From: an uncultured Collinsella sp.
Lineage (GTDB): Bacteria; Actinomycetota; Coriobacteriia; Coriobacteriales; Coriobacteriaceae
Length of the DNA: 64,000 nt
Reading direction: 5' to 3'
NCBI GenBank assembly: GCA_958369225.1
Contig: CATXID010000003.1
Location: 62,001-126,000, forward strand
Below the pieces are notes generated by a model, which worked only from the letters and a program-made list of their open reading frames with translations, was not told the DNA's origin and did no database searches. Numbering within the stretch: position 1 is the first letter of the stretch; each line of letters starts with the position of its first letter. The position numbers and the translations under genes were made by a program. Positions 1-11,114 of this stretch are shown here, one piece after another.

Positions 1-3302
<3,302 letters not shown>

Positions 3303-3314
3303 TGCGACCTGTCC

Positions 3315-3403
3315 GGCCGGGGCAGAGGGGGCCGAGTTTCCCCCTTCGCTCCGGCTGCAAGCAGAGTCGCTCAGTGGGAAACTCGGCCCCCTCCGCCCCG
3401 GCC
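3315..3403 (-). repeat. Variable-stem/conserved-loop hairpin element, copy 1
   Basis: Arms 3315-3342 and 3376-3403 are complementary over 28 bases with one mismatch. The 33-nt loop, read on the minus strand, contains CGACTCTGC, a short TT turn, GCAG and then CCGGAGCGAAG. The same loop, with unrelated stems, occurs at 3588-3623 and 25723-25754. It starts 12 bases after the carB stop. No T-run follows, so it is not a classical terminator. Confidence 0.8.
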
Positions 3404-3473
3404 TACGGTGACTCGGTTGCACCGTGGTGCTGCCGAAGGGGCTTTGCGCGATGACTAGGGCTGAATAAAAAAG

Positions 3474-3515
3474 AGTGCGGGCGCCTTCGTTCATTCGAAC
3501 GAAGGCGCCCGCACT
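3474..3515 (-). terminator. Perfect hairpin with T-tract on the minus strand
   Basis: Arms 3474-3492 and 3497-3515 are perfectly complementary over 19 bp with a 4-nt loop. On the minus strand the stem is followed by CTTTTTTATTC, the form of a strong intrinsic terminator. On the plus strand the stem is not followed by T's. Both neighbouring genes are on the plus strand, so it would stop antisense transcription. Confidence 0.6.
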
Positions 3516-3561
3516 AACATTTCAGCCAACGTACGTCATAGCAATTCCCGGTAGGTCGAGG

Positions 3562-3649
3562 GTGCCCCGCGGCGGTCTGGTGTTTTCGTCTGAACGACTT
3601 TGCGAAGCAACCGGAGTGAAGATGAAAACACCAGACCGCCGCGGGGCAC
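3562..3649 (+). repeat. Variable-stem/conserved-loop hairpin element, copy 2
   Basis: Arms 3562-3587 and 3624-3649 are perfectly complementary over 26 bp. The 36-nt loop reads CGACTTTGCGAAGCAA followed by CCGGAGTGAAG, matching the loops of copies 1 and 3, while the stem is unrelated to theirs. The right arm ends 26 bases before the putative purE -10 box, so the structure could affect purE transcription. Confidence 0.8.
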
Positions 3650-3675
3650 ACGCAGACCGCAGGGACGGGAGCAGC

Positions 3676-3681
3676 TATACT
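3676..3681 (+). promoter_or_regulatory. Putative purE -10 box
   Basis: TATACT lies 63 bases before the purE start codon. No convincing -35 box is visible; the expected position is just downstream of the right arm of the 3562-3649 hairpin. Confidence 0.45.
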
Positions 3682-3744
3682 ACTCTCAGTAGTTAAGGGT
3701 CGTGGATTCGCCGCGTCACCGCTCTCAACAGGAGGTCTTTGTTT

Positions 3745-4209
3745 ATGGCAGATCAGAAGCCGGTTGTCGGGATCATCATGGGCTCCAAGTCCGATCTGGG
3801 TGTTATGGAAGGTTGCACCGCCGAGCTCGAGGCGCTGGGCGTGCCCTATGAGCTCGTGATTGCAAGTGCGCACCGCACGCCGGCGAAGGTCCATGAGTGG
3901 GCCTCGACCGCTGCCGATCGCGGCATCAAGGTGATTATCGCTGCTGCCGGCAAGGCTGCTCACCTGGGCGGTGTCGTGGCGGCCTTTACGCCGCTGCCGG
4001 TCATCGGCGTGCCTATGAAGACGAGCGACCTGGGTGGTATGGACTCGCTGCTGTCGATGGTGCAGATGCCTTCGGGCGTGCCCGTTGCCTGTGTGGCCAT
4101 CAACGGTGCCAAGAACGCTGCCATCTACGCCACGCAGATTCTGGGCGCATGCGACCCCGAGTACCGCAAGGTTATCGAGAAGATGAAGCAGGAGATGGCT
4201 GACGCCTAA
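3745..4209 (+). CDS. purE: N5-carboxyaminoimidazole ribonucleotide mutase
   Basis: PurE moves the carboxyl group of N5-CAIR to give CAIR in de novo purine synthesis. The 154-residue protein has the class I PurE signature: GIIMGSKSDLGVME at the N-terminus, SAHRTP, and AAAGKAAHLGGVVAAFT. I chose ATG 3745 because AGGAGG lies 9 bases upstream; a TTG two codons earlier is too close to that site. purK is not adjacent. purF, purM and purN follow 3-6 kb downstream, so the purine genes are loosely clustered and separated by a sortase and unrelated genes. An inverted-repeat element and a TATACT -10 box precede it. Confidence 0.96.
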   Translation: MADQKPVVGIIMGSKSDLGVMEGCTAELEALGVPYELVIASAHRTPAKVHEWASTAADRGIKVIIAAAGKAAHLGGVVAAFTPLPVIGVPMKTSDLGGMDSLLSMVQMPSGVPVACVAINGAKNAAIYATQILGACDPEYRKVIEKMKQEMADA

Positions 4210-4245
4210 GCGCTCTGCCAGTCCATTTGCAGCATAAGGAGAGCC

Positions 4246-5244
4246 ATGTCCGACTATCAGGGAAAGCGTTTTTCGGCTTCTCGGATTCCCGATCCAGCCA
4301 AGTCGGGAGCAGCCCGCGCGCCGCAGCAGGGTCGGACATCCTCTCCTCAGCAGCCGCGCGCGCCACGCCCCGTGACGCCGGCGAAGCATCGCCGTCAGGA
4401 TACACCTGCTGCATATCGCCCTTCGTCATACAGTACCGCCAAGAAGTCACCTCGCTCTTCGACGCATACCGCGCCATCGAGCTATGCCGAGCCGCCGCGA
4501 AAAAAGCGCCGCTCCGTTATCCCCATCTTGCTCATCATTATTGGCATCGGCCTAATCGTTGCTGCGGCCGCCATCTTTATCAACGCGCAGATTGGCTACA
4601 AGCAGGCGAGCGAGTCGTATCAAAAGATCGAAAAACAATATGTGAGCGACAAGGACGCCAGTGGCGTGCCGATTATCGACTTCAATGCGCTTGCCCAGAC
4701 AAATCCCGAGGTTGTGGGTTGGATTTACGCGCCCGGCACCAACATCAACTACCCCGTGGTGCAGACCAACAACAACTCCAAGTACCTCAACACGCTGTTC
4801 GACGGCACCGCCAATGCGTCGGGCGCCATCTTTTTGGATAGCGACGACACTGCGCCGGGCATGGTGGATCAGCAGACCACGATTTACGGTCATCACATGA
4901 ACGACGGTTCGATGTTCAACGTGATTTCGGATACGACCGATCAGGCGACATTCGACAGCATGGAATACGTGTACTACATCACGCGCGATGCGACGTATAA
5001 GTTGCGCCCGCTGGCGACCAAGGTGGTCGAGGACACGTATGCCAAGGCGCGCACGCCCAACTTTGAGGGTGATGACGGACTGAAGAATTACCTGTCCGAG
5101 ATGCTCGACGGCGCTTCGGCCGTGGCGAGCGATGCCACCGATCGTGCCGCTTCGGCAACCAAGGTCGTAACGCTTGTGACCTGCCGCTCGCTGTCATTTA
5201 GCAATACGCGCGCCGTCATGGTGCTCACGCCGGTCGAGGAATAA
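4246..5244 (+). CDS. Class B sortase
   Basis: Cysteine transpeptidase that joins surface proteins with an LPXTG-like motif to cell-wall peptide. In 332 residues I see a long basic, Pro/Ser-rich cytoplasmic N-terminus, one membrane segment at about residues 90-110 (IPILLIIIGIGLIVAAAA), then a SrtB-type domain with EVVGWIYAPGTNINYPVVQ. Catalytic residues are His216 (in YGHHM), Cys313 (TLVTC) and Arg322. The unusual ~88-residue cytoplasmic tail is rich in Lys, Arg and Pro. No substrate gene is adjacent; candidates are the proteins at 20041 (LATTG) and 48062 (LPTTG). It starts 36 bases after purE, with AAGGAGAG upstream. A class C or other sortase subfamily is less likely because of the SrtB-type sequence around the His and Cys. 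Confidence 0.9.
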   Translation: MSDYQGKRFSASRIPDPAKSGAARAPQQGRTSSPQQPRAPRPVTPAKHRRQDTPAAYRPSSYSTAKKSPRSSTHTAPSSYAEPPRKKRRSVIPILLIIIGIGLIVAAAAIFINAQIGYKQASESYQKIEKQYVSDKDASGVPIIDFNALAQTNPEVVGWIYAPGTNINYPVVQTNNNSKYLNTLFDGTANASGAIFLDSDDTAPGMVDQQTTIYGHHMNDGSMFNVISDTTDQATFDSMEYVYYITRDATYKLRPLATKVVEDTYAKARTPNFEGDDGLKNYLSEMLDGASAVASDATDRAASATKVVTLVTCRSLSFSNTRAVMVLTPVEE

Positions 5245-5312
5245 GTTGTTCGAGAGTAGCTAAAAAGCCCCGTCCCAAATGAGCTGCTCGACGACGGTAA
5301 AAAGGAGAAATG

Positions 5313-5729
5313 ATGCTTGAAAGTGGCAAATCGATGCCTTCGGTTGATGCTTGGCTGCGCGAGGCCAAGGCCGATTCGTCGGCGCCTGCGTGCGGTATGT
5401 ACCTGACACACAACGGCGTGGTGCGTGCAACGCCTAAGTCCGAGGCGCGTGGGGTCGAGACAGATGGTGTGGCGCCTGGACATAAGGTGGGCGGCATGGT
5501 GTTTGGCTTCGATGCCGATAAGGTGCAGGCCGCTATCGAGGCAACGCGCTCGATGCCGGGTATCGGCTATGTGCGCGTGTGGCTGGCGAGCGGCGAGCTT
5601 ACCGTGGGCGACGACATCATGCTCGTGCTCATTGGCGGGGACATTCGCCCGCATGTGGTCGATGCGCTGCAGGCGCTCGTCGGTACCATCAAAAATGAGT
5701 GTGTGAGCGAGGTCGAGCGCGAGGCGTAA
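5313..5729 (+). CDS. MoaE-like small protein
   Basis: A 138-residue protein resembling the molybdopterin synthase large subunit (MoaE) in the segment GYVRVWLASGELTVGDDIMLVLIGG and in the helix that follows. The canonical C-terminal Pro-x-Trp-Lys-x-Glu catalytic motif of MoaE is not visible; the protein ends KNECVSEVEREA. No other molybdenum cofactor genes lie nearby. It may be a divergent MoaE or a related fold with another role, so the family call is moderate and the activity uncertain. I prefer ATG 5313 over ATG 5310 because GGAG then sits 5 bases upstream rather than 2. A bidirectional terminator follows. Confidence 0.55.
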   Translation: MLESGKSMPSVDAWLREAKADSSAPACGMYLTHNGVVRATPKSEARGVETDGVAPGHKVGGMVFGFDADKVQAAIEATRSMPGIGYVRVWLASGELTVGDDIMLVLIGGDIRPHVVDALQALVGTIKNECVSEVEREA

Positions 5730-5753
5730 TGCCGGCAGCAGCACTCGCCAACA

Positions 5754-5796
5754 AAAAGCCCGCTGGCAGTTCAAATCAGTCTGCCAGCGGGCTTTT
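5754..5796. terminator. Bidirectional intrinsic terminator
   Basis: AAAAGCCCGCTGGCA at the left pairs with TGCCAGCGGGCTTTT at the right across a 13-nt loop. A's on one side and T's on the other allow termination of both the MoaE-like gene (plus) and the membrane-protein gene (minus). Confidence 0.9.
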
Positions 5797-5829
5797 CTGT
5801 GCGTTGGAAAATCTCGGCATTGCTTGGCG

Positions 5830-7059
5830 CTACACGCGCGTCGCATCCTTGGGACTCATGGTCATGCTCTGGAAGCGGTTCTCCATGTAGTCGTTATCGA
5901 AATACTTGCCGTAGAACTGCGCGACGGGAATATCCGGCTCCGTGCCGTTGACGCGCTGGTACCAGTAGTCGAGCGACTGCAGCGTCATGACGCCGTCGAC
6001 CAGCATAATGACGGTAAAGATGACGGTAGCCGAGTAGCGACTCTTCCACGGAATCATGTTGATGAGCTTGAGCAGCCTCGGCAGCAGTAGCTTGATCCAG
6101 ATAAGGCCGCCCAGGCCCCACAGGCAGGCAAAGCCCGTGCAGGTGCGTCCGCCCGTAAGGACGGCGAGTGGGTCGGGCATGCCAAACAGCTTCATGTGCG
6201 AGTAGCTCCATGAGACCACGCCAAATGAGGTCTGCATAAACCAGCCCACGAACACCTCGAAGCTCGCACCGAGCACAGCGCTTACCAGGAAAATGATGAT
6301 GGGGTTCTTTTTATAGAAGCGGTTGAGCACCATGGTCATGAGTACGGCGCCAAAGCCATAGATGGGGCTGAAGGGACCAAACAGCATACCGGCGCGGTTC
6401 TGGTAGACGCCCGGGTCGTCGACCGTCATGTGCCAGATGTCCTCGGCGATCAGGCCGAGCACGCAGCAGACGAAGAATACCCAGAACAGGTTGAAGTAGT
6501 TGAGCTTGATATAGCCCTCGCCGGTTTCATCGCGGCCGAGCATGCCCTCCGCCGCGGCGTCGCGGTCGAGCATCTCCTGCAGGCGGCGCTGCAGTTCGCG
6601 CTCCTGGCGCAGCGTGGGGTCGACGGTGGCCGAAAGCGCGATGAGGATACCGAGCTGAATAGCGGGACGAAGCAAGAAGGGCCCGATGCCCTGGAGCATC
6701 ACATCGACCAAAAGCTCGACGACGGTGAATGCAATAAGGATGTAGGACAGGCGGGCGGCATTGCGGCGCTGGTTCTTGATAAGGTCCAGGCCAAAGATGA
6801 TTAGGATGACGGCACTTGCCGCAGAGAGCATGATGCCGGCGACGATAAGGCCGACCGCGACGAGTGTGTTGTCGCCGAGCTTGGCGGCGGCGTTGCCGTT
6901 GATGAGCGCGGTGATGACCTGCCACATAAAGGCGCCGACTGACGGGAGCGTTCCCACGCCGGACAGGATGCACAGGACGGCGTACACCTTAATGATGAGC
7001 GGGATCTTCTTGACCTCCGTGGCGCTGGGGACGCTGGGGTCGAGTTCGTTTCGATCCAT
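5830..7059 (-). CDS. CmpB-family (putative ABC-transporter type IV) membrane protein
   Basis: A 409-residue polytopic protein. The N-terminal part (about 20-155) has four hydrophobic segments. A charged linker follows (RQERELQRRLQEMLDRDAA, about 160-180). The C-terminal part carries the family signature NRAGMLFGPFSPIYGFGAVLM and further membrane segments. Proteins of this family were named from sequence and have no established substrate, so no transport function is assigned. It is transcribed alone, convergent with the MoaE-like gene and divergent from purF. The ATG at 7059 is preceded on the minus strand by GAAAGG. Confidence 0.75.
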   Translation of the reverse strand: MDRNELDPSVPSATEVKKIPLIIKVYAVLCILSGVGTLPSVGAFMWQVITALINGNAAAKLGDNTLVAVGLIVAGIMLSAASAVILIIFGLDLIKNQRRNAARLSYILIAFTVVELLVDVMLQGIGPFLLRPAIQLGILIALSATVDPTLRQERELQRRLQEMLDRDAAAEGMLGRDETGEGYIKLNYFNLFWVFFVCCVLGLIAEDIWHMTVDDPGVYQNRAGMLFGPFSPIYGFGAVLMTMVLNRFYKKNPIIIFLVSAVLGASFEVFVGWFMQTSFGVVSWSYSHMKLFGMPDPLAVLTGGRTCTGFACLWGLGGLIWIKLLLPRLLKLINMIPWKSRYSATVIFTVIMLVDGVMTLQSLDYWYQRVNGTEPDIPVAQFYGKYFDNDYMENRFQSMTMSPKDATRV

Positions 7060-7297
7060 ACAGAACCTTTCTCGCTTTGTTGTAGGTTATAAGGATACGC
7101 CGCCGACCTGCCAAAAGACAGGGCGAACGTCCCAATTGCAACTTTGTAATCCCCAACGGTGGACGCGGCGGCCATCTGGGGGCGCGGGCGCTTGCACTGG
7201 ACGGACCGATAAAATGTTTGGCCGCAAAACGGATTATTAGCTCGGTGGGCTTTTAAAAAGCGCTGCTCATGCGCTGGGGAGCGCGTCGCGCCGTGCG

Positions 7298-7303
7298 TAT
7301 AAT
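7298..7303 (+). promoter_or_regulatory. purF -10 box
   Basis: A consensus TATAAT lies 41 bases before the purF ATG. The expected -35 position (about 7275-7280) reads TGGGGA and is weak. I see no PurR-box-like operator. Confidence 0.6.
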
Positions 7304-7344
7304 AAGGCGGGTAACGCCAAAATACGAGGCTCTGAGGGGATGCC

Positions 7345-9015
7345 ATGTCTCAAGAAACCATCCGCGCGGCCGAGCGTGCCGCGGGACAGGTGAACGCCAT
7401 GTCGACGTATGATCCGGACTCCGACCAGCTGCATGAGGAATGCGGCGTTTTTGGTGTCTGGGCGCCCGAACGCGACGTGGCTCGACTGACGTACTTTGGC
7501 CTGCGTGCACTGCAGCACCGTGGCCAAGAATCGGCGGGAATCGCCGTGGGTGACGGCGGTACGGTTATGGTCCGCAAGGATCTGGGCCTGCTCGACCGCG
7601 TGTTCTCCAACGCCGACTTGTCGACGCTCTCCGGTCAGCTGGCCGTGGGTCATGTGCGCTACGGCACCGCCGGCGCCAAGAGCTGGGAAGCCTCTCAGCC
7701 GCACCTCTCTACCATCAATAGCGTCATTATTGCGCTCGCGCACAACGGCACCCTCGTCAACACCGACGAGCTGCGCCGCCAGCTGATCGAGCTGGGCGTG
7801 CCGTTCCTCTCCAACTCGGATTCCGAGGTCGCGACCAAGCTCATCGGCTACTTTACCCAGCGTACGGGCCATCTGCGCGAGGGCATTCGCAAGACCATGG
7901 AGCTCGTGCGCGGCGGCTACGCCATGACGCTCATCAATGAGCAGGCACTCTACGCCTTCCGCGATCCGCACGGCATTCGCCCGCTCGTGTTGGGCAAGCT
8001 GGTGGATGAGGGACTGGACCAAGCCGACGCCGCATCCGTTTCGCAGCTGCCGTCGCAGGACGGCGCCGCGACGGTTGGCGCCACCACCCATGTCACCCGC
8101 GCCGGCGGCTGGGTCGTCGCCTCCGAGACTTGTGCGCTCGACATTGTGGGCGCCGAGTACGTCCGCGACGTCCGTCCCGGTGAGATTTTGCGCATCAGCG
8201 CTGAGGGGCTGGTGTCCGAGCAGGGTGTGCCTGCTGCCGAAGAGCCTGCTAACTGCATCTTTGAACAGGTCTACTTCGCTCGCCCCGATTCCATCATGAA
8301 CGGCAAGAGCGTCTACGCCTGCCGTTATGACATGGGTCGTCAGCTGGCACATGAGGAGCCCGTCGAGGCCGACCTGGTCATCGGCGTGCCCGACTCCGGC
8401 CTGCCGCCCGCGGAGGGCTATTCGCACGAGAGTGGCATTCCCTTTGGCGAGGGCCTTATCAAGAACCGCTACGTGGGCCGTACGTTCATCGAGCCTACGC
8501 AGGAGCTGCGTGCCATGGGCGTGCGTATGAAACTCAACCCGCTGCGCGACAACATCGAGGGCAAGCGCCTGGTCGTCATCGACGACTCCATTGTGCGCGG
8601 CACCACCATGGTGCAGCTCGTCAAGATGCTGCGCAACGCCGGTGCCAAGGAGATTCATATCCGCATCAACTCGCCCGAGGTCATCTGGCCGTGCTTCTAC
8701 GGTATCGATACCGACGTGCAGTCGCAGCTCATCAGCGCCAACAAGACGGTCGATGAGATCTGCGAGCACATTGGCGCCGATTCGTTGGCCTTCCTTTCGG
8801 TCGAGGGTCTGCTTAAGGTCATGCCCAAGGGCGGCTACTGCGACGCGTGCTTTACCGGCCGCTATCCCGTGGCGATTCCCGAGAGCTTTGGCCGCGACAA
8901 GTTTATGGAGGGCTTTAAGCCCCGCAACCTGGACAAGCCGCTGTACTTTGACGACGACGCCGTGGTCGAGAAATACGACGACCGCAGCTGGGAAGAGAAG
9001 CACGGCGAGGCCTAA
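7345..9015 (+). CDS. purF: Amidophosphoribosyltransferase
   Basis: Catalyses the committed step of purine synthesis: PRPP plus glutamine to phosphoribosylamine. The 556-residue protein has a 32-residue N-terminal extension before Cys33 (HEECGVFGV), which must be cleaved to expose the N-terminal nucleophile. The glutaminase domain is followed by a phosphoribosyltransferase domain with the PRPP motif VVIDDSIVRGTTMV. Cysteines in PANCIFEQVYF, IWPCFYG and YCDACFTGRY match the oxygen-sensitive [4Fe-4S] subclass, as in Bacillus PurF. GAGGGGA precedes the ATG. Its TAA stop codon is the first part of a palindromic repeat. purM and purN follow in the same direction. Confidence 0.97.
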   Translation: MSQETIRAAERAAGQVNAMSTYDPDSDQLHEECGVFGVWAPERDVARLTYFGLRALQHRGQESAGIAVGDGGTVMVRKDLGLLDRVFSNADLSTLSGQLAVGHVRYGTAGAKSWEASQPHLSTINSVIIALAHNGTLVNTDELRRQLIELGVPFLSNSDSEVATKLIGYFTQRTGHLREGIRKTMELVRGGYAMTLINEQALYAFRDPHGIRPLVLGKLVDEGLDQADAASVSQLPSQDGAATVGATTHVTRAGGWVVASETCALDIVGAEYVRDVRPGEILRISAEGLVSEQGVPAAEEPANCIFEQVYFARPDSIMNGKSVYACRYDMGRQLAHEEPVEADLVIGVPDSGLPPAEGYSHESGIPFGEGLIKNRYVGRTFIEPTQELRAMGVRMKLNPLRDNIEGKRLVVIDDSIVRGTTMVQLVKMLRNAGAKEIHIRINSPEVIWPCFYGIDTDVQSQLISANKTVDEICEHIGADSLAFLSVEGLLKVMPKGGYCDACFTGRYPVAIPESFGRDKFMEGFKPRNLDKPLYFDDDAVVEKYDDRSWEEKHGEA

Positions 9016-9057
9016 AACCTGCCATTTAGGGACAGGTTTATTTTGGCAGGTTTTATC
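9013..9057. repeat. GGGGACAG-type palindrome overlapping the purF stop codon
   Basis: Arms AAAACCTGCCA (9014-9024) and TGGCAGGTTTT (9044-9054) are perfect inverted repeats around a core containing AGGGACAGG. A near-identical element lies at 24903-24954, where it also overlaps a stop codon. Confidence 0.8.
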
Positions 9058-9077
9058 TGCTGTTTTGTTGATATGAC

Positions 9078-9148
9078 GGCGCGCGCTGTTATGGCGCGCG
9101 CCGAAATGAACGCAACTATGAGCACCGTTTGGCGCCCGCGCGGCGCCA
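9078..9148. other. Two short hairpins upstream of purM
   Basis: Inverted repeats at 9078-9102 (GGCGCGCGC with a 6-7-nt loop) and at 9130-9148 (TGGCGCC/GGCGCCA) lie between purF and the purM ribosome binding site. They may be an attenuator, an RNA-stability structure or simply GC-rich spacer; no T-run follows either. Confidence 0.4.
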
Positions 9149-9172
9149 CGGTAGTGGGAGAGGAAGGCTCAG

Positions 9173-10276
9173 ATGAGCGACAGCAAGCATGTGACGTATG
9201 AGGACGCCGGCGTTGATACCGCCGAGGGCGGCCGCGCCGTCGACGCTATTAAGCAGATGGTCAAGGACACCAACCGCCCCGAGGTCATCGGCGGCATCGG
9301 TGGCTTTGGCGGCCTGTTCTCGGCCGCCGCGCTTAAGGATATGGAAGACCCGATCCTGATTAGCGGCACCGACGGCGTGGGCACCAAGCTTGTGCTCGCC
9401 CAGATCATGGACCGTCACGAGACGGTGGGCCAGGACTTGGTCGCCATGTGCGTCAATGACATTTTGGCTTCGGGCGCCGAGCCGCTGTTCTTCCTGGATT
9501 ACGTTGCCATCGGTCACATTGAGGCCGAGCACATGGCAAAGATCATCAAGGGCGTGGCCGACGGCTGCAAGCTCGCGGGCTGCGCGCTCGTGGGCGGCGA
9601 GATGGCCGAGCACCCGGGCGTTATGGCTCCGGCCGACTACGACCTCGCCGGCTTTACCGTGGGTGTTGTCGATCGTCCCAAGATGCTTGACCCCGCGAAC
9701 GTTCGCCCCGGCGACGTGATTCTGGGCCTGCCTTCCACCGGCGTGCACTCCAACGGCTACTCGCTCGTGCGCAAGGTCATCGGTGTCGACGGCATCAAGC
9801 CGGGCACGCCCGAGGCCGCCGCTAAGGCCGAGGAACTGAGCCGTCCGCTCGAGGAGCTCGGCGGTGCTTCGCTGGCCGATGCTCTGCTGGCCCCTACGCG
9901 CATCTACGTCAAGCCGATTCTGGAGCTGCTGCGCGGCGGCGCCAACGTTCACGCCATTGCCCATATCACCGGCGGCGGTATTACCGAGAACCTCAACCGC
10001 GCGCTCGCCGACGACGTCGACGCCGTGGTCACCCGTAACGGCGCCGAGATGGGCTGGGATGTTCCGCCCGTCATCACCTACGTGTCGCGTCAGGCCGAGC
10101 TCGCGCCCAACGAGGCATGCAAGACCTTCAACATGGGCGTCGGCCTGTGCCTGATCGTTGCCCCCGAGGACGAGGTTGCCGTGACCGAGGCTCTGGTCGC
10201 GCTGGGCGAGAAGCCGTTCCGCGTGGGCGAGTGCGTCGAGGGTTCCGGTAAGGTCGTGTACTCCGATGAGCGCTAA
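9173..10276 (+). CDS. purM: Phosphoribosylformylglycinamidine cyclo-ligase (AIR synthetase)
   Basis: Closes the imidazole ring: FGAM plus ATP to AIR. The 367-residue product has family landmarks VTYEDAGVDTAEGGRAV at the N-terminus, GGFGGLF, the ATP/substrate segment ISGTDGVGTKL, and the C-terminal AIRS domain with GLPSTGVHSNGYSLVRKV and HITGGGITENL. GAGAGGAAGG precedes ATG 9173. It overlaps purN by 11 bases, which indicates translational coupling. A 157-base spacer with a palindrome and two GC hairpins separates it from purF, so purM-purN may have differential expression relative to purF. Confidence 0.97.
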   Translation: MSDSKHVTYEDAGVDTAEGGRAVDAIKQMVKDTNRPEVIGGIGGFGGLFSAAALKDMEDPILISGTDGVGTKLVLAQIMDRHETVGQDLVAMCVNDILASGAEPLFFLDYVAIGHIEAEHMAKIIKGVADGCKLAGCALVGGEMAEHPGVMAPADYDLAGFTVGVVDRPKMLDPANVRPGDVILGLPSTGVHSNGYSLVRKVIGVDGIKPGTPEAAAKAEELSRPLEELGGASLADALLAPTRIYVKPILELLRGGANVHAIAHITGGGITENLNRALADDVDAVVTRNGAEMGWDVPPVITYVSRQAELAPNEACKTFNMGVGLCLIVAPEDEVAVTEALVALGEKPFRVGECVEGSGKVVYSDER

Positions 10277-10964
10277 CGAGCAGATGGCTGCTGCCGAGGG
10301 CCTGGGCTTTGTGCCCTACACCCGTCCGACCGGCACCGATACTGCCGAGCCGCTCAAGATTGGCGTGCTCATCAGCGGTTCGGGTACCAACCTGCAGGCG
10401 CTGATCGACCTGATCGCCGCCGGCAAGCTCAACGCCTCGATTGAGCTTGTGGTGTCGAGCCGTCCTTCGGCCAAGGGCTTGCAGCGTGCCGAACGTGCGG
10501 GTATCCAGACGCTCACGCTGTCCAAGGATGTCTATGCCGATCCCATCGCCGCCGACGAGATCATCGCGCACGAGCTGCTCGAGCGCGGCTGCGAGTACGT
10601 CGTGATGGCCGGTTACATGCGCATGGTGCATACGCCGCTGCTGGCGGCGTTCCCCAATCGCGTGGTCAACCTACACCCGGCGCTGCTGCCGAGTTTTACC
10701 GGTGCCCATGCGATTGACGATGCATTTGCCCGCGGCGTCAAGGTGACCGGCGTGACCGTGCATTTTGCCAACGAGATTTACGACAACGGCCCTATCATCG
10801 CTCAGCGTGCGCTGGCTGTTGAGGAGGGCTGGGACGTCGACACGCTCGAGGAGCACATCCACGTGATTGAGCATGTGCTGTATCCCGAGGTCGTTCAGAT
10901 GCTTGCCGACGGTCGCGTCCACGTGCTGGAGAGCGGCAAGGTCGCAATTGATGCGGCGCGTTAG
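10266..10964 (+). CDS. purN: Phosphoribosylglycinamide formyltransferase (10-formyl-THF dependent)
   Basis: Formylates GAR to FGAR in purine synthesis. The 232-residue protein has the fold's phosphate loop IGVLISGSGTNLQALID (about residues 34-50) and the active-site region MAGYMRMV...NLHPALLPSF, with the catalytic Asn-His pair and HFANEIYDNGPII downstream. Relative to typical PurN (about 190-210 residues) it carries about 30 extra N-terminal residues. If translation instead began nearer the domain, the overlap with purM would be lost; the ATG at 10266 within the 3' end of purM is the natural coupled start. A terminator follows. Confidence 0.95.
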   Translation: MSANEQMAAAEGLGFVPYTRPTGTDTAEPLKIGVLISGSGTNLQALIDLIAAGKLNASIELVVSSRPSAKGLQRAERAGIQTLTLSKDVYADPIAADEIIAHELLERGCEYVVMAGYMRMVHTPLLAAFPNRVVNLHPALLPSFTGAHAIDDAFARGVKVTGVTVHFANEIYDNGPIIAQRALAVEEGWDVDTLEEHIHVIEHVLYPEVVQMLADGRVHVLESGKVAIDAAR

Positions 10965-11030
10965 TTCGTGTAAAAGGGTCGCCTAGGTTTCGTTGAGGCG
11001 TAAAGTCGTCATTAGAACCAAGAAGCCGGT

Positions 11031-11064
11031 AAGGGCCTCGTCCGTGCTCGGTCGGGGCCCTTTT
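11031..11064 (+). terminator. Intrinsic terminator after purN
   Basis: AAGGGCCTCG pairs with CGGGGCCC (one mismatch) and is followed by TTTT. It closes the purF-purM-purN transcript and shortly precedes the toxin-antitoxin promoter. Confidence 0.8.
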
Positions 11065-11084
11065 GTGTGGCCTAACAGGTTTGC

Positions 11085-11090
11085 TATACT
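11085..11090 (+). promoter_or_regulatory. -10 box of the toxin-antitoxin operon
   Basis: TATACT lies 25 bases before the antitoxin ATG. A TTGTGT about 16 bases further upstream (11063-11068) could be the -35 box. It overlaps the T-run of the preceding terminator. Confidence 0.5.
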
Positions 11091-11114
11091 GCTAGCACGT
11101 AGAAAGGAGCCGCT

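Larger units (their letters stand above)
3303..3744. other. 442-bp intergenic region carrying three long inverted repeats
   Basis: No credible gene. It holds a 28-bp-arm hairpin (3315-3403), a 19-bp perfect hairpin with an A-tract on its left (3474-3515), a 26-bp perfect hairpin (3562-3649), and the purE promoter and ribosome binding site. Each structure is listed separately. Confidence 0.8.

Noticed and set aside
7267..9003. 578-codon minus-strand open frame opposite purF
   Set aside because: Shadow of purF; composition is His/Val/Gly-rich nonsense typical of antisense frames in GC-rich genes.
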